Shown piece after piece: positions 1 through 8,968 of a stretch of DNA of 64,000 bases (position 1 is its first letter; each line of letters opens with the position of its first letter). The stretch lies in the NCBI GenBank assembly GCA_015350385.1, contig WNKI01000003.1:1-64000 (forward strand), read 5' to 3'. The notes below the pieces were generated by a model. The model did not search any database, had not been told where the DNA came from, and worked only from the letters and a program-made list of their open reading frames with translations. This DNA comes from Aculops lycopersici. Its lineage: Eukaryota > Arthropoda > Arachnida > Trombidiformes > Eriophyidae. Position numbers and translations under genes: made by a program.

Positions 1-601
1 TTGCTTAAATGGTAATGGTTATAGTTATGGGTATTAGCGATGGTTATTGTGATGGTAATGTATATCTATGGTTATTTTAAGGTGATAGTTGACCCGCCAT
101 TCGGCACCAAATTATGTGGAGAAAGGTGGGAAGATAAATGCGCAAAAGTACAAGTTAACTAGACGTGTGCAAAAGTGAGACTGGTGCTTTTATTGAGCGG
201 CTTCTTCTATTTATGCGGGACTGTGGCGTGGTGCGGGACGAGTGGGCCGGCCGATGCAATCCGAGCTGAATCCGGTCCATGCCTGCGCGGGGATTTCTGT
301 GCGCTGCTGCGCGCTTCAAGTCGCAGAGCGCCACAGCTTGTGCGATGCAACATCATCGGCGCCACGAGTAGCATTGGTGCACTTACAATGATTAGATTGA
401 AGTTTTTATCTATTCTAATTTCGAAAATTTGCCTCTTTAGATGGGCTAGTAATTGCAAAATTTACACGGATCAACACTGTGATCCACTCATGGGTTCTAG
501 CTCAATACAATCAGCTGTCTAGAATCTTCAATAATCATCATATTACGAATGTTATTACTATTATTATCATTATAAGGGAACTACCGATATACTAATTGGA
601 G
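1..601. other. Gene-free stretch upstream of CTR9
   Basis: I see no convincing coding exon here. The first ~90 bases are a degenerate array of TGGTTAT/TGGTAATG-like words. The rest is unique sequence that becomes AT-rich towards the CTR9 start, and probably holds that gene's promoter and 5' UTR. Short open frames on both strands near 175-520 start with GTG or lack any family signature. Confidence 0.5.
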
Positions 602-3600
602 ATGCAGAACCCATCAGGAAAAATTGAAATTCCTCTTGAGGGGAGGGACGAGGTGTTGGAAATTGAAGTGGCAAATCTTCCAGACGTAACTGAAGCAATC
701 TTAATTCTGCAACAGCAAACCAGCAAAATCAGCATTTGGATACAAACAGCCACCGCGTATTATTGCCAGCAAAAACATGATGCCTTCGAAGCAATCATGA
801 TTGCTTGTTTAGAATTTTGGAGCCAGGAGAGAGTAAAGGCTAGTATGGCATCATATGAAGATGGCGACAAGGACAGGATTAAAGCACTAGATTTGTTAGC
901 TATATTCTATGTTCGTAGGGCATCTGCTTCCAAGAATCGCGAAAAGCGACGCGACTACCTGGCCAGAGCAGCTCAGAGGTTCACCGAGGTTGACAAAACC
1001 GAGGGTGTCAACAAGCGAGCCTCAGAGTATGAGTTCCATTTACTTGGCAGAGCATATTGTTGTCTCATCGACGGAAAGAATGATCAAGCTGAAGCTCAAT
1101 TTAATTTTGTTCACCAACAGCAAACACAAACTGGCAAACCTGAAAATATTGCTTCACTTCTGGGTAAAGCTTGCATCGAATTTAACAAGAAAGATGCTAG
1201 TAGCAAGAGAGCGGCGCTAGGCTATTACAAGAAAGCCCTCCAAACATGCCCATCAGCACCGGCTGATGTTAGACTAGGTTTGGCCATATGCTTTTACAAA
1301 CTCAACATGCTCGAGAAAGCCGAAGAGGCATTCACTAGAGCCTTGAAGCTGGAGCCTAAATGTGTCGGTGCCCTTATTGGTCTAGCTGTGATTGAACTCA
1401 ACAAAAAGACGAATCAGTCCATTAAGAGAGGTATCGATTATGTATCAAGAGCATACAAAATCGACTCCACAGATCCGATGGTGTTAACGTTACTAGCAGA
1501 CCACTTCTTCTATTCCAATCAACATGACAAGGTTATCAAATTATCAACTAGAGCCTTGGAAAATACTGACAATGAGGCCATGCAAGCCCAGGCCTGCTAC
1601 CAACTCGGACGTGCTTATCACAAGCTGAAAGAATATGACAATGCCTGCGAGTACTATTACAAAGCCACACAATTTGGCGGAACCCAATTCTATTTAGCTC
1701 ACTATGGTCTAGGACAGATGCACATACATAAAATGGAGTTTGATGCGGCAATCCAAGCCTTTGAAACTGTTCTCAAGAGTAATCCAGATAATCACGAAAC
1801 ACTTAAGGTCCTAGCATCTTTGTACGCACGTCCGAATCCCAAAGAAAGTGAGTCCAAACGAGCCAGTCTTCAGGACAAAGCTCGCGCCTACCTCAAAAAA
1901 GTCACCGACAACAAGCCACAAGACGTCGAGGCTTGGGTCGAGCTTGCCTCTCTCACCGAGCAACACGATACTCAACTAGCTCTGTCGGCCTACCGAACAA
2001 GCATCAAGTTGTACAAGGATAAGGGCACACCTGTGCCGCCGGAAATCTACAACAACACAGCAGCCCTATTGTGGTCCACCGAGTCGCTATCTGAGGCAGA
2101 GCAATATTATAATCTAGCGCTGGAAAGGTGCGAGGAAGAAACACCTAACAATCGATCTCACTACGAGAGTATCATATACACTATTAGATACAATCTCGGT
2201 CGCCTATATGAGTCAAAGTATGAAATGGTCAAGGCCTCAACAATGTACAAGGATATCTTGGTCCAACATCCCATGTACCTGGACTGTTACTTGAGACTTG
2301 GTTGTATGGAACGTGATAAAGGTGACTTTTTTCAGGCCTCCGACAAATACAAAGAGATATTTCGATTTGACCCTGACAATCCCGACGCTTGGACACTAAT
2401 AGCAAATCTTCACTTCGCAAAGTTGGAATTTACACCTTGCCAGAAGAAATTTGAGCGCATTTTAGAACGAACTTCGAACAGCAATCCTATACCTGATCTC
2501 TACTCTATCATATCAATAGGCAATGTTTGGTTGCAAACTCAGTATCTGACCTCATCCGTTCACAAAGATAGATTAGCAAAACAAAGATCATTAGCCCTCA
2601 AGTTCTTCAAACATGGCCTGCATCATGATGCAAAGAATATCTATGCCGCAAATGGCATTGGTTGTATCCTAGCTATCAATGGAAAATTCAATGAGGCTCG
2701 AGATGTCTTTTCACAAGTTCGCGAGGCAACAGCTGACTTTCCCGATGTCTGGATCAACCTGGCCCATATCTATGTTGAACAGAAACAATATTCTTCTGCC
2801 GTTCAGATGTACGAAAATTGCCTCAAGAAATTCTACAACAATACTAGCACCGATATCCTCCAGTACATAGCTCGTGCTCACTTCAAAGCAAAAAAGTTTT
2901 CTGAATGCAAAAAGGCTCTTCTGAAAGCTAGATATCTCAACCCCCAAGATCCAAGTATCCTTCTCAACTTGGCAAAGACTCTCAAAACAGACGCAAAGTT
3001 GGTTCTCCAAGATAACAAGAGTGCATATTCAGCTGTGGTTAATGCCGAATTCGAGTTGAAATTGTCTCATGTATATTTTAAAACTCACAACGAATTGAAA
3101 GAAAGGAGCCAACTTATTGACCAGACCACGGTAGTTCTCGAGGCGAAAGAGTGTGACGATCTGCTTGTTCAGGTGGAGGCAACCTACAAGGTGAACGCTG
3201 AGGCTCGTGATAGAGAAGAACGAATGAAGCTGCTAGAACATCAAGAATTCTTGAGATTAGAGCTAGCTAGGAAGGCCAGCGAAGAGCAGCAGCGACTTCT
3301 TGAAGAACAAAAGAGGAAGGACGAGCTTGAAACCAAGAGAAAGGAACTTCTGAAGAAGCAAGAGGAGGCTAAACAAAAGATATTGCTCGGAGACCATATC
3401 GACGAAAACGAGAATGTGGATGTTCGTGGCAAGAAGAGAAAGAAGGGTGCTAAGGAAAACAAACAGAAGCGAACTAAAGAGGTCGAAGGTGAGACGTCTG
3501 GTCGTTACAAATCTCGAGCCATATTATCATCAGATTCAGACAGCTCCAGTGAGGTTCCAGATACCGCAGGTCTCGAAGAAGATGAAATCGAGAGTAACGG

Positions 3601-3622
3601 TAGTAGCGATCATGAAGATTAA
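602..3622 (+). CDS. CTR9: CTR9 homolog, Paf1 complex TPR scaffold subunit
   Basis: CTR9 is the large TPR scaffold of the nuclear Paf1 complex, which travels with RNA polymerase II and supports elongation and histone H2B/H3 modification. The protein has 1,006 residues in one uninterrupted exon. Its N-terminus (IEIPL...DEVLEIE) and the blocks LLGKACIEFNKKD, YYKKAL, CVGALIGLAVIELN and EAMQAQACYQLGRAYH match the animal family in order. TPR repeats fill roughly residues 50-840. They are followed by a charged coiled coil (about 850-940, rich in E, K, R, Q) and an acidic/serine tail (SSDSDSSSE), which is also typical. An in-frame TTG lies two codons upstream, but the first ATG at 602 is the credible start. 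It is somewhat shorter than the ~1,170 residues of human CTR9, mostly in the low-complexity tail. The stop lies only 55 bp from the stop of the convergent TYW5 gene. Family assignment is very secure. Confidence 0.96.
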   Translation: MQNPSGKIEIPLEGRDEVLEIEVANLPDVTEAILILQQQTSKISIWIQTATAYYCQQKHDAFEAIMIACLEFWSQERVKASMASYEDGDKDRIKALDLLAIFYVRRASASKNREKRRDYLARAAQRFTEVDKTEGVNKRASEYEFHLLGRAYCCLIDGKNDQAEAQFNFVHQQQTQTGKPENIASLLGKACIEFNKKDASSKRAALGYYKKALQTCPSAPADVRLGLAICFYKLNMLEKAEEAFTRALKLEPKCVGALIGLAVIELNKKTNQSIKRGIDYVSRAYKIDSTDPMVLTLLADHFFYSNQHDKVIKLSTRALENTDNEAMQAQACYQLGRAYHKLKEYDNACEYYYKATQFGGTQFYLAHYGLGQMHIHKMEFDAAIQAFETVLKSNPDNHETLKVLASLYARPNPKESESKRASLQDKARAYLKKVTDNKPQDVEAWVELASLTEQHDTQLALSAYRTSIKLYKDKGTPVPPEIYNNTAALLWSTESLSEAEQYYNLALERCEEETPNNRSHYESIIYTIRYNLGRLYESKYEMVKASTMYKDILVQHPMYLDCYLRLGCMERDKGDFFQASDKYKEIFRFDPDNPDAWTLIANLHFAKLEFTPCQKKFERILERTSNSNPIPDLYSIISIGNVWLQTQYLTSSVHKDRLAKQRSLALKFFKHGLHHDAKNIYAANGIGCILAINGKFNEARDVFSQVREATADFPDVWINLAHIYVEQKQYSSAVQMYENCLKKFYNNTSTDILQYIARAHFKAKKFSECKKALLKARYLNPQDPSILLNLAKTLKTDAKLVLQDNKSAYSAVVNAEFELKLSHVYFKTHNELKERSQLIDQTTVVLEAKECDDLLVQVEATYKVNAEARDREERMKLLEHQEFLRLELARKASEEQQRLLEEQKRKDELETKRKELLKKQEEAKQKILLGDHIDENENVDVRGKKRKKGAKENKQKRTKEVEGETSGRYKSRAILSSDSDSSSEVPDTAGLEEDEIESNGSSDHED

Positions 3623-3677
3623 AGACTACGTAAGATAAAGTTTGTGGGCAATATTGTGTGTCAACTTTTTCTTATCG

Positions 3678-4664
3678 TCATTGAAATATTTTTGCCTTGA
3701 GTCTTTCGAAAAGCATGATCTTGAAAAATTCCTTATACTTTTCCGGTAGTTTGTCAAGGTGACCAAGAGCCTTGTCGAGATTAGTCAGCGCTGCATCAAA
3801 GAGTGTTAGGTTTTTGTTTCCGTAAACATCATTTTTGGCGTAAGTCAATCCGTTGTTGATCTTGCTGTCTTTCCAGAAGATGTTTAAACCAATAGAATAT
3901 CCAAAGTCGCTGCTGGACTTCTTGGCGAATGTTCTAACATTGTGCCACCATAACGATGGAATAAACAGAACGTCGCCTGGGTCCAAAACACATGCGTATG
4001 GCGATGCCATCGCCACCATGGGATACTTGTTGATACACTTCTTCCAGTCATCAAATTCATTCACAGGAGATTTGTCTCCAACTATGTAAAGGAATCTGAT
4101 GTCTCCAGGTGGAAAGAGTGTAACCCTCTTGTGCCCTATCACCTGACAGAGAACGTTGTCATAGAGATCAAAATGTGTCCATATCTGAACATTATTGGAG
4201 GCTATCCTAAGTACACTAGAATGGTATAGTTCATTTTCGTCACCATAAGGTACAAAACTAGGTGGTTTGAGATCATCTTTTATGGCTGGAAAATCTATTG
4301 CAATACTCGCCGGACACTTGCTTCGTGGGTCCTTATTGATGGATCTTAAGTAAACGCTCCCTTTCCTATTCGTGTCTGTAAGCATTTTTGCAAATTCAGC
4401 AAACTTCACAGTCCGATACTTGAAGTTTTTACCTATGAAATCCAATTCAGCTTCATCTGATTCATGGATAACAATAGTTTCATCTTTGAAAACTTCGGTG
4501 AGATAATCCAAGGTCCATTTGGCGAAACAGTCACCAAAATTACATTCTTTCAGGATAGCTGGTTGATCCTCGGCCATAATCTTGATGAATAATTGAGTAT
4601 CAACATCTCGATATACCTTGACAGACTTGACACAGATAGTGGGTATAATGTCAGCCTCTGACAT
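3678..4664 (-). CDS. TYW5: TYW5 homolog, tRNA wybutosine hydroxylase (JmjC dioxygenase)
   Basis: TYW5 is an Fe(II)/2-oxoglutarate JmjC oxygenase that hydroxylates the wybutosine precursor at position 37 of phenylalanine tRNA. This 328-residue protein is about the usual family length (human 315). The iron ligands are visible as H164-x-D166 in WTHFDLYDN and H241 in LWWHNV. K179 in GHKRVTLF fits the 2-oxoglutarate-binding lysine. Family blocks KWTLDYL, DFIGKNFKYRT, YLRSI..DPR, DPGDVLFIPSLWWHN and GLNIFWK appear in order, and the C-terminal helical region (YGNK..., LDKALGHLDKLPEKYKEFF) matches as well. The start is the first ATG. The gene has one exon and is transcribed towards CTR9. The other JmjC subfamilies (JMJD5, FIH, JMJD7) fit less well because of the KWTLDYL and YGNK blocks. 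Confidence 0.93.
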   Translation of the reverse strand: MSEADIIPTICVKSVKVYRDVDTQLFIKIMAEDQPAILKECNFGDCFAKWTLDYLTEVFKDETIVIHESDEAELDFIGKNFKYRTVKFAEFAKMLTDTNRKGSVYLRSINKDPRSKCPASIAIDFPAIKDDLKPPSFVPYGDENELYHSSVLRIASNNVQIWTHFDLYDNVLCQVIGHKRVTLFPPGDIRFLYIVGDKSPVNEFDDWKKCINKYPMVAMASPYACVLDPGDVLFIPSLWWHNVRTFAKKSSSDFGYSIGLNIFWKDSKINNGLTYAKNDVYGNKNLTLFDAALTNLDKALGHLDKLPEKYKEFFKIMLFERLKAKIFQ

Positions 4665-4861
4665 TGTTTTGGTTAAACTTAGATAAATTCAATCACTGTT
4701 ATAGTTATGCATGAACTCAAAGTAGAAATATAAAACCACGTGGAATGCACAACAAGAACTCACTACGTACTAGGTGAAGTGTCCGTCAAATTAGTCTTTT
4801 TCTGATCAATGTGTCAATTTGAGGTGCTGTTATGTGAACTTTGATTATCTTCTCTAGCAAC

Positions 4862-5383
4862 TTATAATTGATTGTCTGGATCTTTGGATTGATTTGCACT
4901 TGACTTCTTGTCCGGCTTGGGCTTGCTCTTCTTGGGGCTTTTAGGCACTTTGCGTTCTTTCTTTTTGAGCGGTTTTTTGGACTTGATTGTCTGACGGCAA
5001 GTCGGGCATCGACCCTCGCCAACTTCTCTATTCGTCTCCATGTTAATCTCACGCATTTTGGCCATAATTCTGAAAATACTTGTCCGTGCTACACCTAGTT
5101 GCTCGGCTGCAGCCTTACTTGTAATTTGTGGATTTTCCTTGAAGAGTTTTGATAACTTTTCGAACATTTCTGGTGTACAAACACTGAGTTTTCTACCAGT
5201 TGGTTTCTTGTATACAACATCACCTTGAATCTCATGCCTCTTTAATACGCTATATATACATTTTTTACCAACTCCCTCTTCGGCAAAATGTTTTAACGTC
5301 GCTTTCTTGTCTTTGTCGTGCCTTAGGAAAAACTCAATAATCCGCTTTGCCCTCTCCTGGTGGGCACTTCTACTTAAAGACAT
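4862..5383 (-). CDS. Orphan double helix-turn-helix protein, transposase-like DNA-binding domain
   Basis: A 173-residue single-exon protein that I cannot assign to a named gene. Residues ~10-55 (ERAKRIIEFFLRHDKDKKATLKHFAEEGVGKKCIYSVLKRHE) and ~75-112 (KENPQITSKAAAEQLGVARTSIFRIMAKM) each look like a helix-turn-helix. This is the two-HTH arrangement found at the N-terminus of Tc1/mariner-type and paired-like DNA-binding domains. A single Cys pair follows (RCPTCRQ), then a very basic tail of KKPLKKKE / KSPKKSKPKP repeats. No DDE catalytic domain is present: the next sequence downstream on this strand is TYW5. This could be a domesticated DNA-binding domain or the 5' remnant of a transposon. The frame is intact with a clean ATG, which favours a functional protein. 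The basic tail suggests nuclear or chromatin binding (inference). Confidence 0.7.
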   Translation of the reverse strand: MSLSRSAHQERAKRIIEFFLRHDKDKKATLKHFAEEGVGKKCIYSVLKRHEIQGDVVYKKPTGRKLSVCTPEMFEKLSKLFKENPQITSKAAAEQLGVARTSIFRIMAKMREINMETNREVGEGRCPTCRQTIKSKKPLKKKERKVPKSPKKSKPKPDKKSSANQSKDPDNQL

Positions 5384-6790
5384 AGTGCTATATAAGTGTA
5401 TAGGATGCTTTGTTTATTAATGATAAATTAGATTCTTAAACTTGAATTAAGTGAGCCTGACCGGCTTGGGGCGCAACTGTACTCGATGATTTTTGTATTT
5501 GCAAATCGATCGAATGGGCAACCAGGCGCTAACTTTGAATTAGCGCGTAACTCTATGGGATTTCGTAACAAAAAACATCAACACAGGAGCAAAAGTCGCG
5601 AAACCTTTAACAATTTTCCCAATGAAAGCCACTGACAATGATTGGTGAAAAACTTTCTTGCTCCACCATGAGCATCTCACTATTTCCAGGTTTGAATTGA
5701 TTAGTTTCCGAATATTTTGTTGTCTCATCGACTGCGCATATCGCGCTGATTTCAAGAAAACATCATCTCTCGCATGCATCATTAATGGAATCAACCTAAT
5801 TATATTCCAAGATTACTCGCTAACCTAAAACTACACATTAAACCCATCAAAATTGAAAGGGAAGTTGCGCGAGAGGCGACAAAATATTTGGATTGTACTG
5901 TATGTTTTGGGTGATTCTCTCTATCTGTGTGCAAATTTAATCGAGATCAGGGATGATGGTCGCGGGCTCTTTGGTCGCCCGAGACGCTCAGGTAGACCAT
6001 TAAATGATGCATCGAAAGCCCGGCAGAGATCCTCAAGCTTTTGCAATTTGTTCCCTCGGTTATTGGAGCATCACCTATTCCAGAACCCATTACGATTAAG
6101 GACAGTGTAGTCTGGTATCGGCATTTCTTTCAGATTCACTATGAGTCATGTCGTACCGCCATTGATTGATACATTGGCGGTGGTCATCATCTAGCCACTA
6201 CCGCTATATACGTAACCCTTAACATATTGTCAGTGTCAAATCTCTCTTTATCAAAACCTGGTTTGTTTCATACAGATTGCAGATTGGTCGGGTGTGACTT
6301 GGATACTTTTCGATATTTTTTGATTTGATTTGAACATGTCTATATCGGGCGGAAGCTCTCGTTGTCACTCTTCTACAGCTATGCCCAAAATTTTTGGGCA
6401 TAGCTGTACCAGTGGCGATTCGACTCTTCTTGACTTGAAACGATCTAGCCATTTGACATTAAGAGCATCTGTAATACCTGTTGCTACAAACCAATCTGTC
6501 AATAATCATCACTTATGACTCCAGGTAACCACTTGTGAGATCGTAGTTGAGGTAGCATAACTAGATCACTTGAGTTAAATTTGCAAAAATATTCAGCCAT
6601 ATTAAATTCAGTTTATTACCTTGGAATGAAAGTTTCCGATAACTGACATCGTCATATTACACTAATTAAGGTTTTACTTTGATTTGTATATACAATATAA
6701 ATGAACTAGAAAAGCTAGAGATAGTTCGGTCGTTTGTGAGTTGCACGTAAATGAAGTTAGTGCTTATTCTCTTAGAGACCAAATGAATTT
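5384..6790. other. Gene-free stretch
   Basis: About 1.4 kb without a supportable exon. Open frames of 60-85 codons on both strands lack known motifs and credible starts. It contains the near-perfect palindrome listed at 6374-6408. It probably includes the promoter of the HTH gene on the left side and the 3' UTR of the two-exon gene on the right. Confidence 0.5.
6374..6408. repeat. Near-perfect 35-bp palindrome (17-bp arms, 1-bp centre)
   Basis: The left arm TACAGCTATGCCCAAAA (6374-6390) is followed by one T and then its exact reverse complement (6392-6408). The flanks are weakly complementary beyond the arms (CACT on the left against AGTG on the right), so the symmetry may extend imperfectly. 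No gene overlaps it. The one-base spacer is too tight for a microRNA hairpin loop. It could be a cruciform, a symmetric protein-binding site or the core of a small inverted-repeat element. Confidence 0.9.
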
Positions 6791-7549
6791 TCAATCCATC
6801 ATTTGCCGTTCGAAATAAGATCTTAGGTATCTGGCCCTGAGCTTGGATATTTGCTCATTGCGCTCTTGAACCAACTTCTCTATGTTTCTGAGATCTTCTG
6901 TCACACCTTTGATAAGACACACCTGGCAATTATTGCTATGAGAGGGCAAATCTCTGTTGTGCTTCGAGTTAGACGGTGTTTGATCTATATCCATACGAAT
7001 TCCGCTTGTACTCTCGCCACATTGTGCCATACGATCACCACTCGATGAGGCTATGTCACGAGTAGCTGTCAAGTGTTGGAATGTATTTGATTTTGAATTG
7101 GACGGTATCGTTGATGATGAGGGAATATTATCATATTGGTGTTGTTGTTTCCTGTCATCTTGAATTCTTGTGGGCGAATTGAAGCCAACATCTAGTGTGG
7201 TGCTTTGAACTTCTGAGACAGTATAGTTATGCCTGCTAGGGGATTCGTTCAATTTTCGAATACGATAACCGTGTCTTAAGTGTAATGCTGAATCGACATA
7301 TCTAACAGATCCAGCAGAGTTTTTGATGTCCTCGCGTAGTTTTTGCTTGAGCAAGGCAAACTGGACCTCAGGTGACTCACTTTGCCTGTTGTTTAGGGAT
7401 GGGATATTAATATTAGATTAGTGTCCAATTGTCAAAAAAGGGAATGATTAGGGTTTATGGTATACTCACATGAAGAGATCAACTCGGCCACTTGGTGCAA
7501 TGTCAGTTTGCTCGTTTCGATTAGTTTGTCCTAGTTTGGTTTCATTCAT
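6791..7549 (-). CDS. Unrecognised two-exon protein with C-terminal CxxC and coiled coil
   Basis: I rebuilt two coding exons. Exon 1 is 7470-7549 (starts ATGAATGAAACC). Exon 2 is 6791-7385. The intron 7386-7469 is 84 bp and runs GTGAGTATA...AACAACAG. The join (TTC AT|G CAA AGT) keeps the frame and gives 224 residues beginning MNETKLGQT. The N-terminal part (about residues 34-65) looks helical (PEVQFALLKQKLREDI). The middle is Ser/Asn/Gln-rich and probably disordered. The last ~50 residues contain CQVCLIKG followed by a heptad-like coiled coil (LRNIEKLVQERNEQISKLRARYLRSYFERQ). I do not recognise the family. An upstream ATG 7 bases earlier makes only a five-codon frame overlapping the real start, which may reduce translation. 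The gene is divergent from the RRP12-like gene and shares a ~500-bp intergenic space with it. Confidence 0.72.
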
Positions 7550-8055
7550 GATTCATCTTGGAATTTGCGATATGTAAACTAAGGCTTGATATGGTGCAGT
7601 TGGATTTAAGGCCTATCAATATTGTTAGTTTCACAATGGCTTCAGACGATGATATGCAATTAGAGCGTCGCAACAAACATTAACAACAAAGCATCAATGA
7701 TCAACCTGTCAGCTGTTATTTGAGCTCGCAGGCTTGTTACGTCGCAGATAAAAAATACACAAGACGCAATGGCTTTCATCGGGAACAAGTGGAGTTTTCT
7801 CAGCTTGAGCTCAGCAAATTTTACTGTTACCCCCATTCAACAAGCGTGTACCGTGTGAGAAAAAACAGCCGGTAGGGAAACGACGCAGTAAACAACACAC
7901 AAAATTTGCTCGCAAACCACGTGTTTGTATTTCACTGTCTATTCTTGAGGTAGGCCCCAGATTACATGTATCTTATTCAAGTTTAGATTTTCTCGGATTA
8001 ATATTATCGTGCAACTTTCCGATAGGTAAATCAACTCATTAGTAACTATTCTACA
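7550..8055. promoter_or_regulatory. Shared upstream region of two divergent genes
   Basis: This 506-bp spacer separates the start codons of the minus-strand two-exon gene and the plus-strand RRP12-like gene. It must contain both 5' UTRs and probably a bidirectional promoter (inference from layout). No coding potential was seen. I could not identify a specific TATA or initiator element with confidence. Confidence 0.45.
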
Positions 8056-8883
8056 ATGGGAAAACGACCCTCGAGTGCGAAGGCTACTCGCGGTGCCTCG
8101 CATGGTAAGCGACCAGTGAGCTCGAGCTCATCGAACCCACAAACAACCAAGTTTAGGTCACAATACAATAGCTTAGCAGTGATCGCTAAAGGTGGACCAA
8201 GCAAGAGAGTTCAAAATAAAGAGGCTATGAGGAAGTTGGCTGTCGATGCCGCAGAGCGTAAGAAGTTACTCAATGGACTTGAGGGTATCAATATGATAGA
8301 TCTCTCTGATGCTACCGAGGAGCCTAAAAAAAGTAAAAGCAAGAAGACCAAAGGCGATGATATATCTGAAGCAGGAACGAGAATGACAACTGCCTCATTC
8401 GCCTCAGTCTGGTCCAATTGTACAAATTCCAGCTTGAACGAATTCTTTGCAGTTTGGAATCCACAACTCGAAACACATAAAGACGCACTTGCCGTAGTGG
8501 CTGGTCTCTCCCAGATACTATCGTCTAAAGGGACCGAGCAAACAGACTTAGAATTCACGAAGAATCTTATCAGAATAGTATCCTCCTCAGAAACACCTAT
8601 TAATATCTTAACAGGCGCCTTATTGGCTCTAACCTTTGTGATAAGAAAACTCTCGCCAGAAGCAGTCAATGAAAATTTCGATCTTTTCTATCCAGTACTA
8701 AAGGACTTGATGGAAAAGTATCACAACGAGAAGAGGAAAACACTGATTAAGAGTTTGATTAGATGTTTTGCTGCACTATCTAAGGCACACACCCTCGGCA
8801 AAGAGGCTATTGAGAGTAGTTTGCGTAAGAAAATCAATCTTGCCATTCGACAGTACAAAGTTCAAGATAAAGTTAGGCTATGA
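8056..8883 (+). CDS. Short stand-alone protein resembling the N-terminus of RRP12
   Basis: A 275-residue single-exon protein. RRP12 is a nucleolar HEAT-repeat factor of about 1,300 residues needed for 40S/60S subunit maturation and export. The region FASVWSNCTNSSLNEFF, followed by helical segments around HKDALAVVAGLSQILSSKG and the L-rich repeats up to residue ~255, follows the spacing of the RRP12 N-terminal HEAT region. The basic, Ser-rich first 60 residues are also like that family. The middle (residues ~80-100) is a Lys-rich linker (EEPKKSKSKKTKGDD). The protein stops at 275 with no further HEAT repeats. An AATAAA at 8890-8895 follows the stop almost at once, and a convergent gene begins 85 bp later, so a missing downstream exon is unlikely. 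The RRP12 link is from remembered family patterns, not an alignment. The alternative is another HEAT/armadillo protein. The CDS itself is secure. Confidence 0.8.
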   Translation: MGKRPSSAKATRGASHGKRPVSSSSSNPQTTKFRSQYNSLAVIAKGGPSKRVQNKEAMRKLAVDAAERKKLLNGLEGINMIDLSDATEEPKKSKSKKTKGDDISEAGTRMTTASFASVWSNCTNSSLNEFFAVWNPQLETHKDALAVVAGLSQILSSKGTEQTDLEFTKNLIRIVSSSETPINILTGALLALTFVIRKLSPEAVNENFDLFYPVLKDLMEKYHNEKRKTLIKSLIRCFAALSKAHTLGKEAIESSLRKKINLAIRQYKVQDKVRL

Positions 8884-8889
8884 AATGAG

Positions 8890-8916
8890 AATAAAACAAA
8901 AGAGAAATGATTTATT
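8890..8916. terminator. Face-to-face polyadenylation signals
   Basis: AATAAA on the plus strand (8890-8895) lies 15 bp from TTTATT (8911-8916), which is AATAAA on the minus strand. They serve the RRP12-like gene and the RING gene, so the two mature transcripts should overlap by a few tens of bases at their 3' ends. Confidence 0.7.
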
Positions 8917-8968
8917 AAATCTGCTCACATAACTCAATCAAATCAATTTGTAACGAATTCATCGCAAC

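Noticed and set aside
596..601. TTG start two codons upstream of CTR9, and similar TTG/GTG starts at 15722, 21716, 30727 and 38120
   Set aside because: Animal genes start at ATG; the first in-frame ATG fits the family start in each case.
8211..8669. 152-codon minus-strand frame in the RRP12-like gene
   Set aside because: Antisense shadow of a clear sense CDS with recognisable family pattern.
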